From NCBI GenBank assembly GCA_963965975.1, contig OZ014421.1, positions 67,001-131,000 on the forward strand: a stretch of DNA of 64,000 nt. Direction: 5' to 3'. A program made the position numbers and the translations under genes. Below the pieces are notes generated by a model that saw only the letters and a list, made by a program, of their open reading frames with translations, made no database searches and was not told the origin of the DNA. Numbering within the stretch: the first letter of the stretch is position 1; each line of letters begins with the position of its first letter. This DNA is from Xestospongia bergquistia (lineage: Eukaryota > Porifera > Demospongiae > Haplosclerida > Petrosiidae). Below, one piece after another: positions 38,889 to 50,451 of the stretch.

Positions 38889-41448
38889 CTAGTTGTTGTC
38901 TTTCTTCACTGGATAGGCTGTGAATGTTGTTGAAGGAAAAGCACTAGAAACAGAACCACCTTGTTTACCAATACAACGAGCATAAGAACCTAGTTGTTTT
39001 CTGTGAGAGAGGGTGAAAAAGGAGTAAAGAGATACAGTAGGGGAGGAAGAAGGAGAAAAGAAGGGTTCAAGGAGGGGAGAAAAGTCAAACAGAATTAGAG
39101 AGGAAGAGGAGAGGGGACAAGAGAGGGTAAAAGGGGATAAAGGAGAGAGGGGAGATGAAGGAAGAAAGAAGGAGAGGGGACAGAGGGTAAAAGAAAAAGA
39201 GGGGAGATGAAGGAAGAAAGAAGGAGGAGGGGACAGAGGGGCAAAAGGGGAGAAAGGAGAAGAAGAGGAGATGAAGGAAGAAAGAAAACATAAAAGGGGG
39301 GACACCGGAGAGAGAAGAGGGAACCGGAATGAGATGATAGGAAAAAAACAAGAAGAGAATGAGATGATAGGTATCATCTCGAGAGTGATAGACTAACTTT
39401 AATTCTTGATAGTGTATTTTTTCTCTTGGAGTATCTGGTGGCTCAACTTCATAAGATACTAACAACAATTCTAGAGAGAGAGAGAGAGAAAGAAAGACAG
39501 GTCATCTGTCCATCCATCTCTATAAACTAACCATCATCAGTATGAATAGGAACAGTCATTAAATAATTCAATGTCAACCTGTGTCTTTCATAAGGTAACT
39601 AACAAAGGCACAAACCATCATATTATATAATACAATCAATAAATGACACTATAACTTACAACAGTCTCCTTCCAAGTCAATAATGGTGATACTAGTCTAG
39701 CTATACTAAGACATTTCTATGATAAATAATACATTATATTGTGAATAGTGTAAGTATATACATTACCTCAAATTTTATGAACCCGCTAGGAGTCCTGTAA
39801 AGAAAATAAAATGAGCTACCTCTCTATATGAACATTTTAAATGTTGGACACTGTCCTTAGACATGTCCTCAATATAGTAGTTAAATAAGCATAGAACAAA
39901 TGTCATAAATATAGAAGGTGTCCTTAATTCAGACTATTCTCTATAAGATATTCTACTACTATAATTCATTATGACTTACTTGTCTGGCATAGTCTGGTTT
40001 TGAAAGTATAGATCTTTGACTATTAGTGAGAAGAAAGGCACGACACAAGTGTTTGGTTTCTCTTTTCGTGCTCTCATCATGGCTACCTCTAGTGATGTTC
40101 GATATATCTTGAAATTTTCAGTAGGATCAAGGTAATGCTATTAGAGAGAGAGAGTTCAGTTACAGTCATAATAATAATAACTCATACTTCGAGTTCTTCA
40201 AACTTGTCACTGCTCAATTTTGCTCTCTGAAATTACAAATATATGACATTTTTATTTCTCAATATAATACTAGAACATACTGTCTTTTTGAGACGTACAA
40301 CTGGACTCATGTACAGGCCAGCTAAAGAAAGATAGGATAGATATAATTTCATTTATTAATGCATTAAATGGAAGCTCTCTATAGTGGACAATGCAGGACT
40401 TAAAAATTGTCCTCAATATAGAGGTTGTATAATACATTACAGTATTAGTATGGGACTAGAACAAGTGACCTCAATATAGAGGTTGTATAATACACTAAAG
40501 TATTCGTATGGGACTAGAACAAGTGTCCTCAATATAGAGGTTGTATAATACACTAAAGTATTAGTATGAGACTAGAACAAGTGTCCTCAATATAGAGGCT
40601 GTATAATGCACTAAAGTATTAGTATGGGACTGTCCTCAATATAGAGGTTGTATAATACACTAAAGTATTAGTATGGGACTAGAACAAGTGTCCTCAACAT
40701 AGAGGCTGTATAGTACACTAAAGTATTAGTATGGGACTGTCCTCAATATAGAGGTTGTATAATACACTAAAGTATTAGTATGGGACTAGAACAAGGTTGT
40801 CCTTAATTAAAAGTGCCTTTAATAGTATTTACTTACCAGCAATAGCCATAAAAGAATTAAAATTATTTAAACCCAAACACTGAATTGCTGTGTCAACAAA
40901 AAACTCCAATAATCTGACTCTATTCCTTTCTCTATCAGACTACAATATAATATTATATTATTATTAACAAAATGAGTAGGGGCTTACCACACAAATCTCA
41001 GTAGCTACTAAATAACTTAATCTGTTAAACCATTCAACATAAGCTTCTATATTACTGGTCTTTTTAACCTCCTATAAATAAATGTAATGTTTTAAAATTA
41101 TATATAATAATGAATAATACCCCAGAATCTGCTGGGGATTTTATAAATGTCTGCACAAATTCTTCCGGTCCAATATTATTGAGCCTTTCCTTTAAAAAGA
41201 AAGTTAAATATTTTATGAAGAGGGTGGAATTATTGTACCAGCTCAATGTGTGTTAATTGTTGTGCTAAAATAAGAGGATTATCACAAGTTCTTAATATGT
41301 CCACCTGAAAATAATATACAATAAAATTAATGGGTTTATTTTAATTCTCTTCCTCTCTCTCTCTCTCTCCCTCTCTCCCTTCCTCCCTCTCTCTCTGTCT
41401 CTGTCTCTCTGTCTCTCTCTCTGTCTCTCTCTCTGTCTCGTCTCTGTC

Positions 41449-41482
<34 letters not shown>

Positions 41483-43634
41483 ACTTGTGTTCGAGGATCT
41501 ATCAATTTCTGCAAGGCTACAGCATTAACTTGACTTAGCACATGTTCATATCTGTCTAATGTTGAAAGGTTCTGAATAAGAGTCGATTGTAATTGGCCCA
41601 CTTCTCGTCTTTGCTCCTATTAATAACAGTATTAATGAGATAAATCATGAATTAAATTAAATTAAATTACAGGAGATAGAGTTGCACAGATCTGAGTAAT
41701 ATCTTTTAATGCACGCATCATTTTTTCATCACGGAAGTCATAAGGAAACGTCTCTGTCCACTCTCTAATTAACTGTACAAAGTGAGGGACCGGACTCTTA
41801 CGACCAGGCTAATAAATTAGTAAATAATTATAGGGACTAACTCAATACACTCATACTTTCTTTGAAGTTGTAGATTGTTGTTGTATAACTTGAAATATCT
41901 ACATAACAGAATTTAAAAGCATTTATTTATCAGAGTTAGCTTACTCTTGAGAATCTTGTTAGTAACTGATGAGGCTGTATAAACATTCTTGAGCACAAAA
42001 TGAAAGCAAATATGAACGTTCTCTGTAAACAACAAAATAATAATAATTTGTAATGTTGATCTTTATATTGGACACTATTGAACAGTATAGAAGTGTCCTC
42101 AATATAGAGTACACTGAAGTATTAGTATGGGACTAGAACAAGTGTCCTCAATATAGAGGTTGTATAATACACTAAAGTATTAGTATGGGACTAGAACAAG
42201 TGTCCTCAATATAGAGGTTGTATAATAGACTAAAGTATTAGTATGGGACTAGAACAAGTGTCCTCAATATAGAGGTTGTATAATACACTAAAGTATTAGT
42301 ATGGGACTAGAACAAGTGTCCTCAATATAGAGGTTGTATAATACACTAAAGTATTAGTATGGGACTAATCCTAATATAAAGGATGTCGTTTATAATATTT
42401 CTATTAATATTAATATCTTACCTCAGGATAATATGATTCAGTTGGAATTAATAGTTGTATCAATGCATCTAAAGATCCAGCCACTACAACACCATCTTTA
42501 TATTCTATTTCCTATACAAAAAGATCCAATGATAACACTATAAGTTAGAAACATACTTCAGCTAGTTGCTGTGGAGAATACAACATTGACTTAGCATCAT
42601 CACTGCGAAATCTGTAATCATCAGTTTTTTTATGCTGAGCAAGCTAGTACAAAAGTTTAATTAATGCTTAATGAAGGAGCTTACCTCATCCATTTTGGCA
42701 GCATATAGCCTCTCCTTTGGGACCATACTATCAAACACTGAGGGCTGAAGAAGTAATAGTTCATAATGAGACAATAATTCTACTTAATAATGACACAGTC
42801 TGATATGGGCTATCCTACCATTAATGCAAAGTACAGTGGAACATCTCTATAGTGGACATGTTGGGAACTTAGAAAATATCCTTAGTATAGAGGTGCCCTC
42901 AATATAGAGTTTATAGAATATGCTAAAGCTTTAGTATGGGATTAGAGTATCCTAAATAAAGAGGGTCTCCTTTGTCCTTTATAAGAGGTTCCACTATAAG
43001 AGTTATTGGTCAATGCTAGCACTTACCCTTCTCTTAGGAGTCTGTTTCATACCGATGGCTGGTAAACTACGAGATACCTATATTAAATCAAGAAACATTA
43101 AAAACTAACATCATTGATCGATTTGTGGTAATACCTGAATTTTCCTCTTATGTATCATACCCATTGACTGCATTTCCTGCACTAATCGTTGATATTGTGA
43201 TCGTATCCGCCTACATACAAATATATTATCTATAAACCTGATATAATGTTACTGACATCAGTGTATTCTCTTGTGTCTCCAACTCTTTGTCCTTCAATTT
43301 CAATGTAGAGAATAAAGATAGTCAGGTTATAGAGCCTTACCTTGTTGTCTTTAACAGCATTATGTCCTCCTCCAGTGTGTTTAGCTAGTTCTATTTCTGT
43401 TTTTAAAAGCCTCAATTTCTGCTCTTCAGCTTCAAGAAGGCGCTCTGTGACCTGCAAAGGCAAAGGGGTAACGCCCCCTCCCTTTATTGTGTTCATCTCA
43501 AGATAAGCTTGGTATGAGTTTCTTTTATTTTAAAAGTGACATTTTTATTTGGTTTTTCTCACCTCTAGTTGAATATGAAGGATATCTTTTAACTTGTTTG
43601 AGGGTAAGTCTTCTCTCGCTTTTTCTGATGCCAT
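38889..43634 (-). CDS. RASGEF1-type Ras guanine nucleotide exchange factor
   Basis: About two dozen short exons from ATG 43634 (MASEKAREDLPSNKLKDIL) to the stop at 38889 (AYPVKKDNN). An N-terminal helical region (EAEEQKLRLLKTEIELAKH) resembles an HR1-like coiled coil. Next comes a RasGEF_N module (YKDGVVVAGSLDALIQLLIP, YYPERTFIFAFILCSRMFI, EWTETFPYDFRDEKMM). The catalytic CDC25 domain follows (NPLILAQQLTHIELERLNNI, SYLVATEICV, RVRLLEFFVDTAIQC, NFNSFMAIAAGLYMSPVVRL, HYLDPTENFKIYRTSLE, GFIKFE). This order and wording match the RASGEF1A/B/C family, which loads GTP on Rap/Ras GTPases. Introns hold MITE arrays, a polypurine block and CT tracts. It is divergent from the 43767 gene. Confidence 0.85.
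39003..39370. repeat. Polypurine minisatellite in the last RASGEF intron
   Basis: Almost only G and A on + over more than 300 bp, with a degenerate unit of 52-64 bp (ggagatgaaggaagaaag at about 39151, 39203 and 39267). Open frames across it are low-complexity artefacts. Confidence 0.8.
40378..40810. repeat. 58-bp repeat array, about 7 copies, in RASGEF intron
   Basis: Units read actaaagtattagtatggga, then ctagaacaagtgtcctcaat, atagaggttgtataatac. Two units lack the ctagaacaagtg segment. Left flank ctctctatagtggacaatg matches the MITE end. Confidence 0.9.
41350..41484. repeat. (CT)n/(CTGT)n microsatellite in RASGEF intron
   Basis: CT-rich tract that ends directly at the acceptor of the next RASGEF exon (cactTGTGTTCGAGGAT on +), so it lies within one short intron on the donor side of the minus-strand exon. 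Confidence 0.85.
42080..42395. repeat. 58-bp repeat array, about 5 copies, in RASGEF intron
   Basis: Near-identical units in the same orientation as at 43905. Confidence 0.9.
42836..43005. mobile_element. Single-unit MITE showing both ends
   Basis: The left end is agtggaacatctctatagtg. The right end reads tttataagaggttccactat, which is its imperfect inverted complement. Between them lies one diverged 58-bp core. This is the clearest non-amplified member of the family in the window. No transposase is encoded. Confidence 0.65.
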
Positions 43635-43766
43635 GTTAGTCGCGTACTTGGCCTCCAGCAGTTTGTCAACATTATTCACAGTCTCTCAGGTCAGGGTGTG
43701 GCTCAGAGCATTACACTTTCAAGTGAGAAGTAACTTGTTAATTAATAATCGAACAGAGAATCTGTT
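43635..43766. promoter_or_regulatory. Divergent promoter region, RASGEF (-) / small coiled-coil gene (+)
   Basis: Only 132 bp separate the two ATGs. Called from gene layout. Confidence 0.5.
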
Positions 43767-46069
43767 ATGGCAGAAGCTTATCATTATGAAGCTTTAAGGA
43801 AGCAGCGAGTCCTAGATAGAGCTGCTGAGGCTAGAAGCAGAATGGAGGCTCAGAAGAAAGTAAGTTGATTCCAGCATTCATTTATGGGATATCGTTAAAC
43901 TCTTTACAGTGGACAAATGGATATTGTCCTTAATATAGAGGTTGTATAATACACTAAAGTATTAGTATGGGACTAGAACAAGTGTCCTCAATATAGAGGT
44001 TGTATAATACACTAAAGTATTAGTATGAGACTAGAACAAGTGTCCTCAATATAGAGGTTATATAATACACTAAAGTATTAGTATGGGACTAGAACAAGTG
44101 TCCTCAATATAGAGGTTGTATAATACACTAAAGTATTAGTATGGGACTAGAACAAGTGTCCTCAATATAGAGGTTGTATAATACACTAAAGTATTAGTAT
44201 GGGACTAGAACAAGTGTCCTCAATATAGAGGTTGTATAATACACTAAGTATTAGTATGGGACTAGAACAAGTGTCCTCGATATAGAGGTTGTATAATACA
44301 CTAAAGTATTAGTATGAGACTAGAACAAGTGTCCTCAATATAGAGGTTATATAATACACTAAAGTATTAGTATGGGACTAGAACAAGTGTCCTCAATATA
44401 GAGGTTGTATAATACACTAAAGTATTAGTATGGGACTAGAACAAGTGTCCTCAATATAGAGGTTGTATAATACACTAAAGTATTAGTATGGGACTAGAAC
44501 AAGTGTCCTCAATATAGAGGTTGTATAATACACTAAGTATTAGTATGGGACTAGAACAAGTGTCCTCAATATAGAGGTTGTATAATACACTAAAGTATTA
44601 GTATGGGACTAGAACAAGTGTCCTCAATATAGAGGTTGTATAATACACTAAGTATTAGTATGGGACTAGAACAAGTGTCCTCAATATAGAGGTTATATAA
44701 TACACTAAAGTATTAGTATGGGACTAGAACAAGTGTCCTCAATATAGAGGTTATATAATACACTAAAGTATTAGTAGGGGATTAAAACAAGTGTCCCCAA
44801 TATAGAGGTTGTATAATACACTAAAGTATTAGTATGGGACTAGAACAAGTGTCCTCAATATAGAGGTTGTATAATACACTAAGTATTAGTATGGGACTAG
44901 AACAAGTGTCCTCAATATAGAGGTTGTATAATACACTAAAGTATTAGTATGGGACTAGAACAAGTGTCCTCAATATAGAGGTTATATAATACACTAAAGT
45001 ATTAGTAGGGGATTAAAACAAGTGTCCCCAATATAGAGGTTATATAATACACTAAACTATTAGTATGGGACTGTCTAGAATATAGATGGTCATACATTAT
45101 TAAAATATATCTTGATGTGTGTATTATTTAGAGATATGCTGACAAAGCAGTACAGGTAGACGGTGATTTAGGCACAGCCACTTCAAAACAATCTCCATGT
45201 AAACAGTCAAAGAGCTCACGTAGAGGAACACACTTACAAAAGAGGGCTGAGACCATCTTGAGAGACTTACACAAGTAAGAATTATTGATACTTCTTGTTC
45301 CTTTAAAGTTCCAATATTCTCTATTTATTGCGACTCCCAAAAATCTCTTTACTATATATATATATGTATTCATATTGAAAAGAGGAGTACCCTAATAATT
45401 AAGGGCATATTAACAATGTTGTTTAGATAAGATTTAACTATAGGGGATATTTATAGAGAGTTATCGATTCAATTAGGAATCAAATATTGCGTAATATAAT
45501 GAAATATAGTAGTATTTTGTAAACATTGACAACATGAATAATAGCAAGGACGTCCTGTCAGTACTATAAATTTCTTCTAAGAACATAGTTGGGACAAGTT
45601 TTTGGTAAAGTTTCTCAGCAAGTTCTCTCAAAGTATTTGTATACTAATAATAGGGGAGTACCCTAATAAGTAAGGGTATTATTACTATTATTAGAATAGG
45701 GGGGGACCTGGGGGGCCATGCCCCCCCCCCCCAACCAAATACATAATCATTTTATTTTATGTGACACACAAAATAATAATATACAGCATATATATGCATG
45801 TGTCAAACTAAGTAAATAATAATGCCCCCCTCACCCCCCCCCCCCCCCAATAAGAAATTCATTCTTACACCTATGGTATAGGACTAGAAATGTTCTAAAT
45901 ATAGAGTGTCCTTTTAAAGATATTTCATATATTAAAATATTAACATTTTTATAGACAAGAAATGATTCTTCGCGATAGTAATCTTGTTATGGGACCTATA
46001 TCATTGGAGGAAGAACTCAAGTTAATTGAATCAACAAAAAGAAAACACCATAATAAAAAGAAACAATGA
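43767..46069 (+). CDS. Small basic coiled-coil protein, about 117 residues
   Basis: Three exons: 43767-43859 (MAEAYHYEALRKQRVLDRAA, ending QKK before GTAAGT), 45132-45274 (RYADKAVQVDGDLGTATSKQ to RDLHK) and 45956-46069 (QEMILRDSNLVMGPISLEEE to KRKHHNKKKQ, stop TGA). The phases agree at both junctions. The protein is helical and highly charged, with a Lys/His-rich tail that could act as a nuclear localisation signal. I do not recognise the family. The first intron (about 1.27 kb) is almost entirely the 58-bp satellite array, and the second holds the poly-G/poly-C blocks. Confidence 0.65.
43905..45085. repeat. 58-bp minisatellite array, about 20 copies
   Basis: Head-to-tail units of 58 bp (some 56 bp, lacking AA in cactaaagtat). 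The core contains the near-palindrome cctcaatatagagg. Variant units recur in order: the tatgagact variant followed by ttatataat occurs near 44025 and again near 44315 (5 units), and the rare gggattaaaacaagtgtccc unit near 44772 and 45005 (4 units). This shows amplification in multi-unit blocks. The flanks (ctctttacagtggac on the left) match the MITE ends. Confidence 0.95.
45688..45850. repeat. Poly-G / poly-C blocks in intron
   Basis: Runs of 7 G, then ggggggcc followed by a run of about 14 C, and a later C run. They can fold back on each other and stand out in a roughly 30% GC setting. Two tracts reading gagtaccctaataa plus agtaagggt or attaaggg occur nearby (45384 and 45654), suggesting a duplicated insertion. 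Confidence 0.7.
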
Positions 46070-46293
46070 CTTGAAGATTTAGCTGACTTTGCATAAATTA
46101 TTGTTTATTCTAAAAGACATCCAATAATAGTTTGGCTACGAATGAATTCCATAAAAGCATATTTTAAATTCCTTTCTCTAATAAACCATGTAACCACACC
46201 CACTTAATTACTTATCTTTATTATAAAGTTGTTGGAAGAGAATTTTGTCAGCACTCTAATATTTTGTAAGCTCCAATTCTCCGACTTCATAAT

Positions 46294-46909
46294 ATGGCTG
46301 CCAAGTTTCTCCTAGTGTGTCTGGCTGTGCTAGTGGTAGGAACAATCGGCTCCCACAAGAACGATCTAACGCCTACCTTGGTGTATCGTCCCACTTGTGA
46401 TCGGTACTTTCATAAGATGAAGTACACGAACGACAAAGGTTGTACTGGCGAGACCATTGTCTTATCATGTACTGGACTCTGCTCCTCGTACGAAGTGTCC
46501 TTAATAGCGACAACACGGTACGCACAATTGTATAGAGAACGCCTTTAGAACATTAAATCTATATTATTAAGAATATTTCTATACTAAGGACGGTGTCCAA
46601 GTTTTTAGTGATAATCGGAATTAATTTAGGCATATTATTTAAATTTTTCACAACCAAGCTTCACTTCTAGTTATGACAATGTTAATGACACATATTACAT
46701 TATATTTATTTTTCAGGTTTAGCGTAGACGACATCCCAAAATACTTGAAGACAACTTGCAATTGTTGTAAGCCTGTTTACAATACTAACGAACCAAGAAT
46801 TCGAAAAATTAACATTAATTTTAACTGTCAGGACCAGAATGGTAATTATACTGAACAAGAACAACGCAATGTACCTTATATCACAAAATGTCAATGTATG
46901 GCTTGTTAA
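46294..46909 (+). CDS. Secreted cystine-knot protein, glycoprotein hormone alpha-2-like
   Basis: Two exons (46294-46515 and about 46717-46909) join in phase at R-F (IATTR|FSVDD). Residues 1-20 form a signal peptide (MAAKFLLVCLAVLVVGTIGS). The mature part of about 117 residues has 11 Cys: TCDRYF, GCTGET, SCTGLC, CNCC, NFNC, and KCQCMAC at the very C-terminus. The CxGxC, CC and terminal CxCxxC arrangement is that of the C-terminal cystine-knot superfamily, and the spacing is closest to glycoprotein hormone alpha-2 (thyrostimulin alpha) and bursicon. One N-glycosylation site (NYT) is seen. It is probably an extracellular signalling ligand. Family assignment is by cysteine pattern only; DAN/mucin-type knots are the alternative. 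Confidence 0.65.
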
Positions 46910-46952
46910 AAAGAAGGAATTGAGACTTTTATTGTTTTTTTCCTTCTTTCCC

Positions 46953-46958
46953 AATAAA
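46953..46958 (+). terminator. Polyadenylation signal of the cystine-knot gene
   Basis: AATAAA 44 bp after the stop codon, following a T-rich stretch. Confidence 0.6.
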
Positions 46959-47084
46959 ATGATCATTTTTCATTAATTTTCAATACTTATTATGTATGTA
47001 TGATAAAACATATTATGAAAACATTTCTGCAAATATACTTTATTGTAATAATTTTATTAAACTGTTGTTATAATGTTAATATAT

Positions 47085-47855
47085 TACTAGAAATATAGAC
47101 GTTATATAATACACTAAAGTATTAGTATGGGACTAGAACAAGTGTCCTCAATATAGAGGTTGTATAATACACTAAAGTATTAGTATGAGACTAGAACAAG
47201 TGTCCTCAATATAGACGTTATATAATACACTAAAGTATTAGTATGGGACTAGAACAAGTGTCCTCAATATAGAGGTTGTATAATACACTAAAGTATTAGT
47301 ATGAGACTAGAACAAGTGTCCTCAATATAGAGGTTGTATAATACACTAAAGTATTAGTATGGGACTAGAACAAGTGTCCTCAATATAGAGGTTGTATAAT
47401 ACACTAAAGTATTAGTATGGGACTAGAACAAGTGTCCTCAATATAGAGGTTGTATAATACACTAAAGTATTAGTATGGGACTAGAACAAGTGTCCTCAAT
47501 ATAGAGGTTATATAATACACTAAAGTATTAGTATGGGACTAGAACAAGTGTCCTCAATATAGAGGTTGTATAATACACTAAAGTATTAGTATGAGACTAG
47601 AACAAGTGTCCTCAATATAGAGGTTGTATAATACACTAAAGTATTAGTATGGGACTAGAACAAGTGTCCTCAATATAGAGGTTGTATAATACACTAAAGT
47701 ATTAGTATGGGACTAGAACAAGTGTAGAGGTTGTATAATACACTAAAGTATTAGTATGGGACTAGAACAAGTGTCCTCAATATAGAGGTTGTATAATACA
47801 CTAAAGTATTAGTATGTGATTAGAACAAGTTTCCTCAATATAGAGGGTGTTCTTA
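47085..47855. repeat. 58-bp minisatellite array, about 13 copies
   Basis: Same unit and orientation as 43905-45085. It lies between the convergent 3' ends of the cystine-knot gene and the GCAT gene. One unit is truncated (near 47727). The atagacgtt variant occurs near 47096 and 47212, two units apart. Confidence 0.95.
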
Positions 47856-48071
47856 ATTCATGTATGCCCATAACTAATAAGGAGGTTTCTATAGGGAACA
47901 ATACTACAACACAGTCACTATAAAATGTTACACAAGATACCACAATAACTCAATAATTACATACTGACATGACAAGGTTGAATAAACATTCATAAACAAC
48001 ACCCTCTTTCACAAAATACAGACATTATAATGAAATCCCAAGACAACCAACGAATAAGTCAAGCATTCAAA

Positions 48072-50237
48072 CTATTTAAGTACACCTTTCTCTCTACCAA
48101 CATCAATAAACGCTTGAATACATTTATCAATATCTATTATATCGTGCACTGCTGACAACTGGACACGTATTCTAGCTTCTCCTATTGAAATACGTAAGAA
48201 ATATTAGACAAAATAAAAAAAAAATTCTATACCTTTCGGAACCACAGGATAACTGAAACCAACAACATAAATGCCTTTTTCTAATGATAAAAGACAATAT
48301 GGTTAGGCCAGCTGCAACCCCAAAGCCTTACCAAGCATTTTATTAGCAAACTCTGTGGCTAGTCGAGCATCACCCAACATAACTGGTACAATAGGATGTT
48401 GATCACCCTGTTATGAGAAATATAGGAAACAGCTGTGTATGCTACCTTTAAATTCTATTATAATACCACAGTCTAACATGAAAGGATTCTACAATATTCT
48501 AAACAAGATCATAGACTGTAAAATATGATAATAAAGACGTGAGACTAGAGTCGAATATGGACTTAGACGATTTACGCATTATAGTAAACAAGTGTCCAAG
48601 AACACATTGAATTTACGAGACTTTACTATATTTTACTGAAATATCTATTATTCTGAATATTGTTAACCTGAATGTTTGTATTCATTTATCCATCTATTTA
48701 ACAGTAGGCTGTCCATTACAATAACATACTATACGCTAATGTTGTTTGTTAGAAGGTGTTATGTGTAACATATCACAAGACTAATACAATGTAGTTAGGC
48801 TGCACCTCACATTAAGGGTTCTGTAGCGATAACTAAATCCTTAATAGGCAGATTAACGCAATAAAAATGATTTAATATTTGGTAATAATATCAGTGCTTG
48901 ATTGTGCTTGCATATAATAATGTGTACTTGTAAGTCTTGCTAAAAAACATTGTCACATGACGCATATCACTATATGTACTGTTGGAGCTGTGACTGTCCC
49001 TTTGTATAGATATGCCTTCAATATAGAGGTTATGATCTCCTAAATATGGAGAGTATCTTTATGGGAGAGTGTCCTTTATGATAAAATTTATTGACATCAT
49101 AAGCTATTCTGAGAAAAAGGTGGGATAATTTCAAAAGAATACTCGACTTTAAACATTCAATAAAAAATAATTTTTGGCTATAAAATATACCAAATAAGGT
49201 AATATAGATAACTTGAACAATACCGTCAAAAATAACTTGGACAGCTTTCCAGAACAACCACTTAACTTCAAGGATTCAAGTGGAACAACACTCATTCTAT
49301 TAAGGACACTTGTTCTAGTCCCATACTAATACTTTAGTGTATTATACAACCTCTATATTGAGGACACTTGTTCTAGTCCCATACTAATACTTTAGTGTAT
49401 TATATAACCTCTATATTGAAGACATCTCTATACTAAGGACAGTGTTCCATAGTGTCTACTATAGAGACAAATCTCTTACTTTCAATGTAAAGCCAGCTTC
49501 AGTCATGCACTCCCTAAAATACTTAGTATTCTGTTGTAACTTCTCACACAAGTCTGATCCATCCATTAACAGATCAAAAACCTATTAGTAACCATAGCAA
49601 CATAATGACATCATTACGACATCATACTTTACTAGCACCAGCCACTACAGAAGGTGGAAGTGTATTAGAAAAGAGGTAAGGCCTTGATCTTTGCCGCAAT
49701 AAATCGATAACTTCTTGTGGCCCAACGGTATAACCTCCTATTGTAATAAGAGAGATATAGTTTAGTAATGGGAGAAAAGCACTGACCAGACGCTCCTCCG
49801 AGTGCTTTTCCAAGAGTAGAATTTATTATGTCTACTCTTCCTTCACAGTCCAGGTGTTCTTCTGTGCCTCTGAAATAAGAGAAGGGTACAATCATAATCA
49901 CAAGTGTCTCATTTTACTAATAACAACACTTTAAAAATGTAATATTAGTGGAATACCTTCCAGTTTTCCCCATAAAACCAGTTGCATGGCACTCATCCAC
50001 AAAAACCATAGCATTGTACTTATCAGCTAAGTCACAGAGACCTCTGTTAGAGACAAAACATTTGATCGTATTTTGTGATGTGCTTACTGGAGCGGAGCTA
50101 CGTTGCCGTCCATACTAAAAACACCATCTGTTACAAGTAATTTCATACGAGAATTTGTGTCTGCCTGTAGCATGCCTTCTAACTCTGTTAGATCTGAAAA
50201 AAGAGATGGATATTCTCTTGCTTTCCCTCCTTCCATC

Positions 50238-50311
<74 letters not shown>

Positions 50312-50399
50312 CTTTCCTCTTACTCTCCCCCTCCCTCTCTCCTTCCCTCCATCACCCCACCTCTCTCTCTCCCTCTCTCCCTCTCTCCTTCCCTCCATC

Positions 50400-50451
<52 letters not shown>

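Noticed and set aside
38889-39468. Ser/Phe/Pro-rich frames of 127-162 residues on the minus strand
   Set aside because: Read-through of the polypurine intron of the RASGEF gene. Only the ends are exonic.
43905-45085. CRISPR array
   Set aside because: Units are contiguous 58-bp repeats without unique spacers, lie in an intron of a eukaryotic gene, and have no cas genes nearby.
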